DNA of 64,000 nucleotides from Aeromicrobium sp. (GTDB lineage: Bacteria > Actinomycetota > Coriobacteriia > Anaerosomatales > Anaerosomataceae): positions 1 to 64,000 of the forward strand of contig JADIIM010000012.1 of NCBI GenBank assembly GCA_015351705.1. Direction: 5' to 3'. This document shows positions 51,914-59,585 of this stretch, one piece after another (the first letter of the stretch is position 1; every line of letters begins with the position of its first letter). The position numbers were made by a program, and so were the translations under genes. The notes under the pieces are model-generated. The model was not told the DNA's origin. It searched no databases and saw only the letters and a program-made list of their open reading frames with translations.

Positions 51914-53488
51914 ATGCCCGTGCTGGAGTTGCGCGAGGTGACGAAGGTGTTCCCCGGGGTCGTCGCCAACGACCGGGTCTCTATGACGCTCGAGCGAGGG
52001 GAGATCGTCGCACTGCTCGGCGAGAACGGCGCCGGGAAGTCGACGCTGATGAACGTCGTCTACGGCCTGCTCTCGGCCGAGCACGGTGAGATCCTCATCG
52101 ACGGCAGTACGGTCAAGATCCGCTCTCCGCGCCAGGCCATCGATCATGGTATCGGGATGGTCCACCAGCACTTCATGCTGGTCGAACCGCTCACGGTGAC
52201 CGAGAACATCGTCCTCGGGCGCGAGCCCGGACGGCTGGGAGTCATCGACTTCACCGAGGCCCGTGCAAAGGTCGCCGAGATCTCTCAGCGCTACGGCCTG
52301 AGGATCGACCCGGATTCGAGGATCGCGGATCTCTCCGTTGGCATGCAGCAGCGGGTCGAGATCCTCAAAGCGCTGTACCAGGGTGCGAGCGTGCTCATCC
52401 TCGATGAACCGACGGCGGTGCTCACCCCACAGGAGGTCCGGGAGCTGTTCTCGGTCGTCCGCTCGCTCGTGTCCGAGGGTCTGTCGGTCGTGTTCATCAC
52501 GCACAAGCTCGAAGAGGTCATGGCTGTCGCCGACCGGATCATCGTCATGCGCGCAGGGGCCGTGGTGGGGGAGACCCGCCCGTCCGAGACCGATGAGGTC
52601 GGGCTTGCCCGGATGATGGTCGGACGCGACGTCGTCCTGCGCGTCGAGAAGACACCGGCCAGGTGTGGCGACACGGTGTTGGACGTGCGGGACCTGCACG
52701 TCGAAGGCGAGCGGGGCCTCGAGGCGGTGGCGGGGGTGACCTTCGACGTCTGCGGCGGCGAGGTGGTCGCGATAGCGGGCGTCAGCGGCAACGGCCAGAC
52801 CGAGCTGATCGACGCGCTCGTCGGCCTGCGGCCTCCGTCGGCGGGGACGATGGCGCTCAAGGGCGTCGACATCACGCACGCCAGCGCCCGACGCTCGATC
52901 GAGGCCGGAGTCTCGCACATTCCCGAGGACCGACACCGAAGAGGGCTGGTCCTCCAGTTCGACCTGGCCGAGAACCTCGTCCTCGGTGATCACCGCCTTG
53001 CGCCGTACGCCTCCCGCGGGATCATGAACCGGCGCGTCATCGCAGAGATGGCGCGTACGCGCATATCGGATTACGACATTCGCACACCGTCCGAACGAGT
53101 GCTGGCCTCCAGCATGTCGGGAGGCAACCAGCAGAAGGTGGTCGTCGCACGCGAGATCGGCCGCGACCCCGAGCTGCTGGTCGCGGCGCAACCGACACGT
53201 GGTCTGGATGTCGGTGCGATCGAGTTCGTCCACAGGCAGATCCTCGCCGAGCGTGATGCGGGCAAGGCCGTCCTCCTCATCAGTCTCGAACTCGAGGAGG
53301 TGCTCTCGCTCGCAGACCGGATCCTTGTCATGTACGAGGGCCGCATCGTACGCGAGTTCAGCGCCGATGAGGCCGACGCCGAGACGCTCGGCTATCACAT
53401 GACCGGTGGTGGTGGCACGAAGCTCGGTGACAGCGGGGCGCCCACCCCGGAAACAGATGAGGCGGCCGAGAGGGGGGCCGGGCGATGA
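51914..53488 (+). CDS. Nucleoside ABC importer ATP-binding protein (two ABC domains)
   Basis: This 524-residue ATPase has two ABC domains in tandem, as in YufO/NupA-type and sugar (RbsA-like) importers. The first has Walker A GENGAGKST, signature LSVGMQQR and Walker B VLILDEPTA. The second has a degenerate Walker A (GVSGNGQTE), signature MSGGNQQK and QPTRGLD. ATG 51914 is preceded by GAGGAGA 6 bases upstream; the in-frame ATG at 51848 lies within the terminator. Its stop overlaps the first permease (ATGA). Confidence 0.95.
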   Translation: MPVLELREVTKVFPGVVANDRVSMTLERGEIVALLGENGAGKSTLMNVVYGLLSAEHGEILIDGSTVKIRSPRQAIDHGIGMVHQHFMLVEPLTVTENIVLGREPGRLGVIDFTEARAKVAEISQRYGLRIDPDSRIADLSVGMQQRVEILKALYQGASVLILDEPTAVLTPQEVRELFSVVRSLVSEGLSVVFITHKLEEVMAVADRIIVMRAGAVVGETRPSETDEVGLARMMVGRDVVLRVEKTPARCGDTVLDVRDLHVEGERGLEAVAGVTFDVCGGEVVAIAGVSGNGQTELIDALVGLRPPSAGTMALKGVDITHASARRSIEAGVSHIPEDRHRRGLVLQFDLAENLVLGDHRLAPYASRGIMNRRVIAEMARTRISDYDIRTPSERVLASSMSGGNQQKVVVAREIGRDPELLVAAQPTRGLDVGAIEFVHRQILAERDAGKAVLLISLELEEVLSLADRILVMYEGRIVREFSADEADAETLGYHMTGGGGTKLGDSGAPTPETDEAAERGAGR

Positions 53489-54612
53489 GCGAAGCGCGCG
53501 AAGCGATCCCTGTCCAGCGTCCCTGGATGCCGGTGCTGCAGAAGATCGGCGTGCCGGTGATCTCCGCCGCACTCGCGATCGCCATCGGATCGATCATCGT
53601 GTGGATCTCAGGCTACGATGCCGCCGCAGCCTTCTCCGCGCTGTTCAAGGGTGCGTTCGGCGGGCCCAAGCAGATCGGTGACACCATCTTGAGGGCGACG
53701 CCCCTCATCTTCACGGGCCTGGCGGTCGGCTACGGCTTTCGGGCCGGGCTCTTCAACATCGGAGCCGAGGGCCAGCTGTTCATGGGCGGGCTGGCTGCGG
53801 CCAGTCTCGGGGTGTTCCTCGTCGGACAGCCATGGTTCCTCGTCGTGCCGGTCCTTGTGGTCGCTTCGGCACTTGCAGGAGCGGCATGGGCGTTCGTTCC
53901 TGCGCTGCTCAAGGCGCGCATCGGGGCGCACGAGGTCATCACGACCATGATGTTCACCTATATCGGGCGGTACATCGTGTCGTGGCTGGTGGTGGGGCCG
54001 CTCAAGGATGAGGGGATGATCCCGCAGACGGTGGCGCTTGCCCCCGAGGCGCAGCTGCCGCGCATCCAGTCCCTCTTCTCCGCGGACACGCTCGATGCGT
54101 TGCCGTTCCTCGCTCTCGGGCGCGCGCACATGGGCATCGTGATCGCGATTGTCGTCGCGGTCGTCGTGTGGCTGATACTCAAGTACACGACGCTCGGCTA
54201 CGAGAATCGGGCGGTCGGTTTCAACCCGTACGCCTCGGAGACGGCGGGCATCTCGGTGCAGTGGACCACCGTCAAGGCACTGTGCATATCCGGGGCCCTG
54301 GCCGGCCTTGCCGGTTCCGTCGAGGTCATGGGTGTCCACCATAGGATCTTCGACCAGTTCTCCTCGGGCTTCGGGTTCACGGGGATCGCGGTCGCTCTCC
54401 TTGCGAAGAACCATCCTCTCGGGGTGATACCGGCCGCGCTTCTCTTCGGTGCGCTCTCGGCGGGCGCCGGGACGATGCAGCTCGAGGCGAGCGTCCCGCA
54501 GAAGATCATCTTGATCATCCAGGCGCTCGTGATCTTCTTCGTGGCTGCCGAGGAGATCGTCTTGTGGTTCGTCCGCAGGCGTCAGAAGGAGGCGATGAGC
54601 CATGCTGGGTGA
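53485..54612 (+). CDS. Nucleoside ABC importer permease 1
   Basis: This 375-residue inner membrane protein has about nine to ten helices and the BPD_transp_2 family signatures: TPLIFTGLAVGYGFRAGLFNIGAEGQLF early, the HEVITTMMFTYIG segment in the middle, and GFGFTGIAVALLAKNHPLGV near the end. It pairs with the next permease, whose start lies 11 bases inside this gene's 3' end. Confidence 0.93.
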   Translation: MSEAREAIPVQRPWMPVLQKIGVPVISAALAIAIGSIIVWISGYDAAAAFSALFKGAFGGPKQIGDTILRATPLIFTGLAVGYGFRAGLFNIGAEGQLFMGGLAAASLGVFLVGQPWFLVVPVLVVASALAGAAWAFVPALLKARIGAHEVITTMMFTYIGRYIVSWLVVGPLKDEGMIPQTVALAPEAQLPRIQSLFSADTLDALPFLALGRAHMGIVIAIVVAVVVWLILKYTTLGYENRAVGFNPYASETAGISVQWTTVKALCISGALAGLAGSVEVMGVHHRIFDQFSSGFGFTGIAVALLAKNHPLGVIPAALLFGALSAGAGTMQLEASVPQKIILIIQALVIFFVAAEEIVLWFVRRRQKEAMSHAG

Positions 54613-55555
54613 CATCATCACACCGGACCTCTTCGCCTCGGCATTCAGGATGGCGACGCCGCTCGCGCTCGCGGCCATCGGGGGGACCATCTGTGAGCGC
54701 TCGGGTGTGGTCAACATCGCGCTCGAGGGCATCATGCTCACCGGCGCGTTCTTCGGGACCGCCGCGGTGCTGGCAACCGGCAATCCGTGGATCGGTGTGC
54801 TCGCGGCGATGGCCGCGGGCGTGGCGATCGCCTCGGTCCACGCGTTCGCTTCGATCAACTTGCGCTCGGACCAGGTGGTCTCTGGCACCGCCATCAACCT
54901 GCTGGCTCTCGGCGTGACCGGGTTCCTGATGGAGTTCTGGTACGGCCACCCGGGCACGACCGACCCCATCGCCGTGCTGCGCCCCATCTTCTCGTTCACG
55001 TCGCCGGGCGGCGGCTTCTTCGCCGAGATCTGGCGGTGGTTCAACGGCATCGTCTTGTCGCACACGCCTATCGTCTACATCACGATCATCATCGCGGTGC
55101 TCGCGCAGTGGGCGCTGTACCGGACGCGATGGGGCCTGCGGCTCAGGGCCCTCGGTGAGCATCCTCGCGCCGTGGACACGGTGGGCGTGAACGTCTATCG
55201 CGGGCGCTGGATCGCGGTACTCATGAGCGGGGCGCTCGCTGGACTTGCCGGCGCGAACCTCACCATCGAGCAGGTCGGCTCGTTCACCGAGAACATGACC
55301 AACGGCCGTGGCTTCATCGCCCTCGCCGCGAACATCTTCGGTCGGTGGACGCCTGCCGGCTCGTACCTGGCCTCCTTGCTCTTCGGGTTCGCTGACGCGC
55401 TCCAGATCAAGCTGCAGGTGTTCCGCGATGTGATCACCGTCCCGCCGCAGTTCTTCCTGATGCTCCCGTACGTGCTGACCGTGATCGTGCTCGCGGGCGT
55501 CATCGGGCGCGCGATCGCCCCGGCTGCAGTCGGCCAGCCGTACAAGAAGGGGTAG
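54602..55555 (+). CDS. Nucleoside ABC importer permease 2
   Basis: This 317-residue inner membrane protein has about eight helices: FRMATPLALAAIGGTICERS, GVVNIALEGIMLTGAFFG, LRSDQVVSGTAINLLALGVT, and a final LMLPYVLTVIVLAGVIG. It overlaps the first permease by 11 bases. Together with the binding protein and double ATPase it completes one importer. Confidence 0.93.
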   Translation: MLGDIITPDLFASAFRMATPLALAAIGGTICERSGVVNIALEGIMLTGAFFGTAAVLATGNPWIGVLAAMAAGVAIASVHAFASINLRSDQVVSGTAINLLALGVTGFLMEFWYGHPGTTDPIAVLRPIFSFTSPGGGFFAEIWRWFNGIVLSHTPIVYITIIIAVLAQWALYRTRWGLRLRALGEHPRAVDTVGVNVYRGRWIAVLMSGALAGLAGANLTIEQVGSFTENMTNGRGFIALAANIFGRWTPAGSYLASLLFGFADALQIKLQVFRDVITVPPQFFLMLPYVLTVIVLAGVIGRAIAPAAVGQPYKKG

Positions 55556-55561
55556 CATCGC

Positions 55562-55837
55562 GTGGACACCACGCCGAGAAAGGATCGACTGTCCCCGGGT
55601 GACGCGCTGTTCTGGGCACTCACGTGGGGGGTGGGTGCCGCGGGCGGCGTTGCCCTCGGCGGGTGGCTTACCGTCGTAGGCGGGAGCGGCGCCCCCGGGT
55701 CTCAAGGTCTCGACGTGATCACGGACCTTGTGGTGCTACCCGTCGTCGCGCTGCTCCTCGTCACCCTTGGGCATCTCGGCGTCCAGATCGTCTCGGCGGC
55801 GATCCGCCGCAGAACCGTGGCGCGCGGCGATCGCTAG
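55562..55837 (+). CDS. Small membrane protein
   Basis: This 91-residue product has two hydrophobic segments, about 16-40 (ALFWALTWGVGAAGGVALGGW) and 53-78 (VITDLVVLPVVALLLVTLGHL), and a basic tail. It starts with GTG 6 bases after the permease stop, so it is probably co-transcribed with the importer. Its last 102 bases overlap an opposing small gene. I do not recognise a family, and a spurious call remains possible. Confidence 0.5.
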   Translation: MDTTPRKDRLSPGDALFWALTWGVGAAGGVALGGWLTVVGGSGAPGSQGLDVITDLVVLPVVALLLVTLGHLGVQIVSAAIRRRTVARGDR

Positions 55838-55981
55838 CGCTATGGCGACGAGCCCGAACACCACGAGGTCACCGGGGATGTCGGGCCGTGCATCCCCACG
55901 CATGAGACTTCTTAGCGCGTAGGCGGCGACCGGTATCGCGGCCGCCGCCCATAGCGGCATCCGTAGACGAGGTCTCAGCAC
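55736..55981 (-). CDS. Small membrane protein, convergent overlap
   Basis: This 81-residue product has two hydrophobic stretches (LWAAAAIPVAAYAL and VVFGLVAIALAIAA) and a charged C-terminal tail. GTG 55981 lies 3 bases after the DUF4349 stop on the same strand, in a position typical of a co-transcribed gene. Its tail overlaps the 3' end of the gene at 55562. The tail's Arg/Asp-rich composition could be a frame artefact, so confidence is moderate. Confidence 0.42.
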   Translation of the reverse strand: MLRPRLRMPLWAAAAIPVAAYALRSLMRGDARPDIPGDLVVFGLVAIALAIAARHGSAADRRRDDLDAEMPKGDEEQRDDG

Positions 55982-55984
55982 GGG

Positions 55985-56977
55985 CTAGGCCTCAGGACCG
56001 ACCTGCTCGTGGGCCACCTGCGTGGCCGACGGCTGGTGGGTCTTGCGCCGCCGCCGCACGATCGCCCTGACGATGAAGAACGCGGCCAGCCCGAGCAGCC
56101 ACAGTGGCGCCGTGGCGATGATCAGTGCGATGCCGAAGTTGATGACCTCGGCCGCGCCCCTGAATCCACTGGTGACCGCTTCGCGGAAGCCCCAACTCTC
56201 ACCGTCGGGCCGCACGACGGGCCTCGGCTCGGTGAGCTCGATGGTGACCGTGGCCATCGCGGCCTGACGCTCGAGGTACTTCACCTGGGCGTCCATGCTC
56301 TCGATCTCGCCACGGACGCGAGAGAGCTCGGCCTCGATGGCGAGCATCTCCTCGACGTTCTTCGCGGCGTCGAAGAACTCGCGCAGCCGCTGCTCCTCGA
56401 CGCGCAGGTTCTCGAGCCGGGCCGAGAGGTCGATGTACTGCTGGGTGACGTCCTCGGTGTCCTCGGACTGGAACCGCACCGTCCCGAGGGCGATGACGTC
56501 ATCGATGAACTGATCGAACGATGCGGCGGGGACGCGTACCGTCACCCAGCCACGCAGTGCCGCACCGTCGCCGACGGAGTAGCCATACTCGTCATAGCGA
56601 TAGATGGGGCCTTCGGTGTCAGTGGCCACTTGGAGCTGCGTGATGACCGCGTCCCGATCGCGCGCGATCGTCCGGATCGTCGCCACGGCATCGTTGGTGC
56701 TTTCGACCTCGAGCCGCACGGTCTTCGAGCGGATCACCATCCGGTCCGCTTCCGCAACGTTGGCGACGTCGCCCTTCGCGCTGTCGGTCGCCGGCGTCTC
56801 GCCGTAGCCGCCCTCCATGCTGTCGGGTGCTCCGGGCACGGGCGCGGAGGCCGCCACATCGCCGCGGTACTCCTCGGCCGGAGAGCTGTCCATACCGCCC
56901 CCGCAACCGGCGACCAGCGCCAGTGCGAGCGTGAGGGCGAGCAGGCCTGCCGTGCGGGCTCGGGTCTGGGCTCTCAT
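55985..56977 (-). CDS. DUF4349 domain lipoprotein
   Basis: This 330-residue protein has a lipoprotein signal peptide with lipobox LVAGC, a disordered acidic/Gly segment to about residue 75, a DUF4349 domain (IRSKTVRLEVESTNDAVATI, then YIDLSARLENLR), a coiled coil (about 185-235), and a C-terminal membrane helix (LIIATAPLWLLGLAAFFIV) with a basic tail. ATG at 56977 is preceded by AAAGGAGACGAGG. The family is of unknown function and common in Gram-positive envelopes. Confidence 0.88.
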   Translation of the reverse strand: MRAQTRARTAGLLALTLALALVAGCGGGMDSSPAEEYRGDVAASAPVPGAPDSMEGGYGETPATDSAKGDVANVAEADRMVIRSKTVRLEVESTNDAVATIRTIARDRDAVITQLQVATDTEGPIYRYDEYGYSVGDGAALRGWVTVRVPAASFDQFIDDVIALGTVRFQSEDTEDVTQQYIDLSARLENLRVEEQRLREFFDAAKNVEEMLAIEAELSRVRGEIESMDAQVKYLERQAAMATVTIELTEPRPVVRPDGESWGFREAVTSGFRGAAEVINFGIALIIATAPLWLLGLAAFFIVRAIVRRRRKTHQPSATQVAHEQVGPEA

Positions 56978-57086
56978 CTTCCTCGTCTCCTTTCGGCGTG
57001 CGTGCCTGGGATGCACGAACGCCCCGCGGACCATGTCAAGGCAGGCCCCGGGGCGTCCGGTCGAGACGGTGGAACAGCGGGTGCGG

Positions 57087-57245
57087 CTAGTCGGAGTCCT
57101 TCGCCGCCTCTTCCGCTTTCTTCAACTGCTTGGCGGCGTATACCAGGAAGCCGATGCTGAGCGCGACGACCGCGAAGAACACGACGACGAGCATGTTGAA
57201 GATGATGCCGGCGACGTTGTTTCCGAGAAGGAACCATCCATACAT
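57087..57245 (-). CDS. 52-residue single-pass membrane protein
   Basis: The translation begins MYGWFLLGNN, continues with a hydrophobic helix (IIFNMLVVVFFAVVALSIG, about 14-35) and ends in a charged helix with KQLKKAEEAAKDSD. A near-perfect ribosome binding site, GGAGGTGA, lies 9 bases before the ATG. A TTGCTC-17-TAGAAT promoter is found upstream. Codon use matches the genome. It lies upstream of the DUF4349 gene on the same strand, in the gap before the dcw cluster. The function is unknown. Confidence 0.72.
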   Translation of the reverse strand: MYGWFLLGNNVAGIIFNMLVVVFFAVVALSIGFLVYAAKQLKKAEEAAKDSD

Positions 57246-57262
57246 AGGGCCTGCTCACCTCC

Positions 57263-57298
57263 ATCGTGGCCACACACTGCTGCGATTCTATCGTGGCC
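57263..57298. repeat. 9-base direct repeat flanking a promoter
   Basis: ATCGTGGCC occurs at 57263-57271 and 57290-57298. The second copy overlaps the -10 element of the minus-strand promoter and the first lies in the leader just before the ribosome binding site. Confidence 0.6.
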
Positions 57299-57313
57299 GT
57301 CCCAGGCGAGCAA
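57285..57313 (-). promoter_or_regulatory. Promoter for the 52-residue membrane protein
   Basis: On the minus strand TTGCTC (57313-57308) and TAGAAT (57290-57285) are spaced by 17 bases; the predicted start is about 33 bases before the ATG. Confidence 0.5.
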
Positions 57314-57474
57314 CCACCGTGCATGGAAGGCCGTCGCTTCGTTGTTCCACTGTCAAGGCCCGATTCCTGCCTGTCACTCGCTTTGACGCGTCGACCGACC
57401 GCCCGGTTCGTGACGCGTCCGGTCATCGGGGGTGGAGCGTGATATCACTCAGGTGGGATGGAATATCAAGAAAG
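57314..57474. other. Divergent intergenic region, no gene seen
   Basis: This stretch between the small membrane gene and the mraZ operator has no convincing reading frame with a ribosome binding site. It holds a few TTGAC-like hexamers (for example near 57381) and the near-repeat GACGCGTC (57385-57391, 57413-57419), but no complete promoter that I can defend. Confidence 0.5.
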
Positions 57475-57509
57475 TGTTGCAAAGTGGGATAGTGTGGCAT
57501 AGAGTTGTG
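57475..57509 (+). promoter_or_regulatory. MraZ operator (10-base phased repeats)
   Basis: Four 5-base elements repeat every 10 bases: TGTTG (57475), TGGGA (57485), TGGCA (57495) and TTGTG (57505). MraZ is known to bind direct TGGGN-type repeats with this period in its own promoter. Another TGGGA lies at 57454. This fits MraZ autoregulation of the dcw operon. Confidence 0.6.
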
Positions 57510-57562
57510 ACATGAAGTGGCCCGAGGGCCACGATCCTGGTGCAGAAGTGGGGAGGGACGGG

Positions 57563-57997
57563 ATGTTTCTCGGCGAGTACCAGCACACGCTGGACGCCAA
57601 GGGGCGCCTGTCGCTGCCCGCGAAGTTCCGGAACCAGATGTCCGGGAGCTACGTGGTCGTCAAGGGCCTCGAGAAGTGTCTCTACGTGTTCTCGCCCGAT
57701 GAGTTCGAGGCGTTCCTCGGCCAGCTCATGGAGCGGGGGGACTTCGGCAAGGAGTTCCGGCAGGTGCGCCGCTTCTTCACCGCAGGCGCCAAGGAAGACG
57801 AGTTGGACTCGGCCGGCCGCATCAGTGTGCCGGCGAACCTGCGCGATTACGCACGTCTTGAGCGCGACGTGACCGTCATCGGTAACGGCGACCGCATAGA
57901 GATCTGGGATGCCGCGGCCTGGGCCGCGTACAACGGCGAGACCGAGGGCCGGATCGAGGAAGTAACGAGCGAGCTGGCCGAACTCGGCATCCTGTAG
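57563..57997 (+). CDS. mraZ: Transcriptional regulator MraZ
   Basis: MraZ is an AbrB-like ring-forming DNA-binding protein that represses the dcw operon. The 144-residue protein has two SpoVT/AbrB repeats: FLGEYQHTLDAKGRLSLPAKFR and, in the second half, DSAGRISVPANLRDYA. ATG 57563 is chosen because GGGGAGGG lies 5 bases upstream and the N-terminus then matches the family; ATG 57512 would add 17 atypical residues. Confidence 0.95.
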   Translation: MFLGEYQHTLDAKGRLSLPAKFRNQMSGSYVVVKGLEKCLYVFSPDEFEAFLGQLMERGDFGKEFRQVRRFFTAGAKEDELDSAGRISVPANLRDYARLERDVTVIGNGDRIEIWDAAAWAAYNGETEGRIEEVTSELAELGIL

Positions 57998-58007
57998 GTC
58001 CTTGAGA

Positions 58008-58955
58008 ATGGAATACCGGCACACCCCAGTCTTGCTGGCCGAGGTTACGCAGCAGCTGACCTTACACGACGGCTCGATCTTCGTTGACTGTACCTTAGGC
58101 GGGGCAGGTCACACGAAGCGGATAGCGCAGATTGTAGGCCCCACCGGCATCGTGGTGGGCATCGATCAAGACGACGCCGCACTTACCGCAGCAGCAGACA
58201 CACTACGCCTCGGCCAGCAGGGATCTCCCGAGATCGTGCTCCTCAAAGGGAACTTCGGTGACCTCGACGACCTTCTCATCGAGGCCCGCGTCCCGTATGT
58301 AGACGCCTTCCTGTTCGATCTGGGCCTCTCATCCCCACAGCTCGACCATGTCGGTCGCGGTTTCACCTATCAGGAGGATGTCCCTCTCGACATGCGCATG
58401 GACACCTCAACGACGCAGCCTACCGCGGCCGACATCGTCAACACGTATTCCGAGTCCGGACTCGCACGCGTCATCCGTGAGTACGGCGAGGAACGGTGGG
58501 CCTCGCGCATCGCAGCCTTCATCGTAGCCGCGCGGGCCGCCCATCCGATCACCACGACCGGGAGGCTCGTCGAGATCATCAAGGCGGCGATACCGGCCTC
58601 AGCGCGCAGGACCGGCGGGCATCCGGCGCGTCGGACGTTCCAGGCGCTTCGGATCGAGGTCAATCGCGAGCTTGAAGTGCTCGAGCGGGCGCTCCAGGCA
58701 TCGATCGCCTGGCTCGCGCCCGGCGGACGGATCGCGGTCATCAGCTACCACTCGCTGGAGGACCGTATCGCGCGCGATGTCTTCGCAGAGCACGCGAAGG
58801 GGTGTGTGTGTCCTCCCGATCTGCCGGTGTGCCGGTGCGGTCGGGAGCCGGTGCTCCAGATCATCACGAAGAAGCCCATCGTCCCGACGGACGATGAGAT
58901 AGCCGCGAATCCGCGGGCCCGGAGTGCACGACTGCGGGTAGCGGAGAAGCGGTGA
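58008..58955 (+). CDS. rsmH: 16S rRNA m4C1402 methyltransferase RsmH
   Basis: RsmH methylates N4 of C1402 in 16S rRNA. The 315-residue protein has HTPVLLAEV at the start, the SAM site FVDCTLGGAGHTKRI, the LFDLGLSSPQLD segment, and SYHSLEDRI near the C-terminus, with a cysteine cluster CVCPPDLPVCRCG. Its first 70 codons include TTA twice, plus GTT, ATA and CTA, which are scarce in neighbouring genes. ATG 58008 is used; TTG 58002 is an alternative. Confidence 0.95.
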   Translation: MEYRHTPVLLAEVTQQLTLHDGSIFVDCTLGGAGHTKRIAQIVGPTGIVVGIDQDDAALTAAADTLRLGQQGSPEIVLLKGNFGDLDDLLIEARVPYVDAFLFDLGLSSPQLDHVGRGFTYQEDVPLDMRMDTSTTQPTAADIVNTYSESGLARVIREYGEERWASRIAAFIVAARAAHPITTTGRLVEIIKAAIPASARRTGGHPARRTFQALRIEVNRELEVLERALQASIAWLAPGGRIAVISYHSLEDRIARDVFAEHAKGCVCPPDLPVCRCGREPVLQIITKKPIVPTDDEIAANPRARSARLRVAEKR

Positions 58956-59015
58956 GCGCACGGCATCAGGGGCCCCGCCTCACGGCGGGGAAGGAGCGGA
59001 AGGAGGCCCACGGCA

Positions 59016-59585
59016 GTGGGCGCAGCGGCACGCAGGCTCGCACCGAGTGCGGCCCCGGTGCTACCCGCACTGCGGGTGGTGACCGGTGGCCGTCATCGCA
59101 CCCGTGCGCGTGCAGCTGACGCGCGCGGGGCGTTCGCGCTGGCCATGACGTGCCTCCTGATCATCGCTGCCGCCGGAGTCGCTCGGGTGGCGCTCGCCGC
59201 CCAGGCCGCTGAAGCGGCCATCGACTCATGGGAGATCAAGACCGAGCTCAAGTCCGAGCGCTCGGTCACTCGTACGCTCGAGTCCGACCGCAGTGCCTTG
59301 GCCGCGCCGTCGCGCATCGAAGCGCTGGCGTGCGAGACGCTCAACATGGACCGTCCTGTGGAGGTCTGCTATCTCGCCTTGCCGACGGGCGGAGTGGCAG
59401 GAGACGACGCCAGCGGGGCGACGATGGCTGAGGCCGGGACAGCGGGGAGCGTCGACGCTGTCGATCCCGCAGCGAGCGCACCGGCCCGTGGGCGTGGAAG
59501 CATCATGTCGACCATCATGGAGCTCGCCGCGGGCGAGGCCCAGGTGCTGCTCGTCGGCGACATGGGACTCGGGCAGGCCAGATGA
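59016..59585 (+). CDS. ftsL: FtsL/DivIC-like division protein
   Basis: This 189-residue bitopic protein has a basic cytoplasmic tail, a membrane helix (about 39-61, ALAMTCLLIIAAAGVARVAL), a short coiled coil (WEIKTELKSERSVTRTLES) and the SRIEALACETLNM segment typical of FtsL. An unusual Ala/Gly-rich C-terminal extension of about 70 residues follows. Position between rsmH and ftsI supports FtsL, a partner in the FtsLBI divisome core. GTG 59016 has AAGGAGG upstream. Confidence 0.8.
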   Translation: MGAAARRLAPSAAPVLPALRVVTGGRHRTRARAADARGAFALAMTCLLIIAAAGVARVALAAQAAEAAIDSWEIKTELKSERSVTRTLESDRSALAAPSRIEALACETLNMDRPVEVCYLALPTGGVAGDDASGATMAEAGTAGSVDAVDPAASAPARGRGSIMSTIMELAAGEAQVLLVGDMGLGQAR

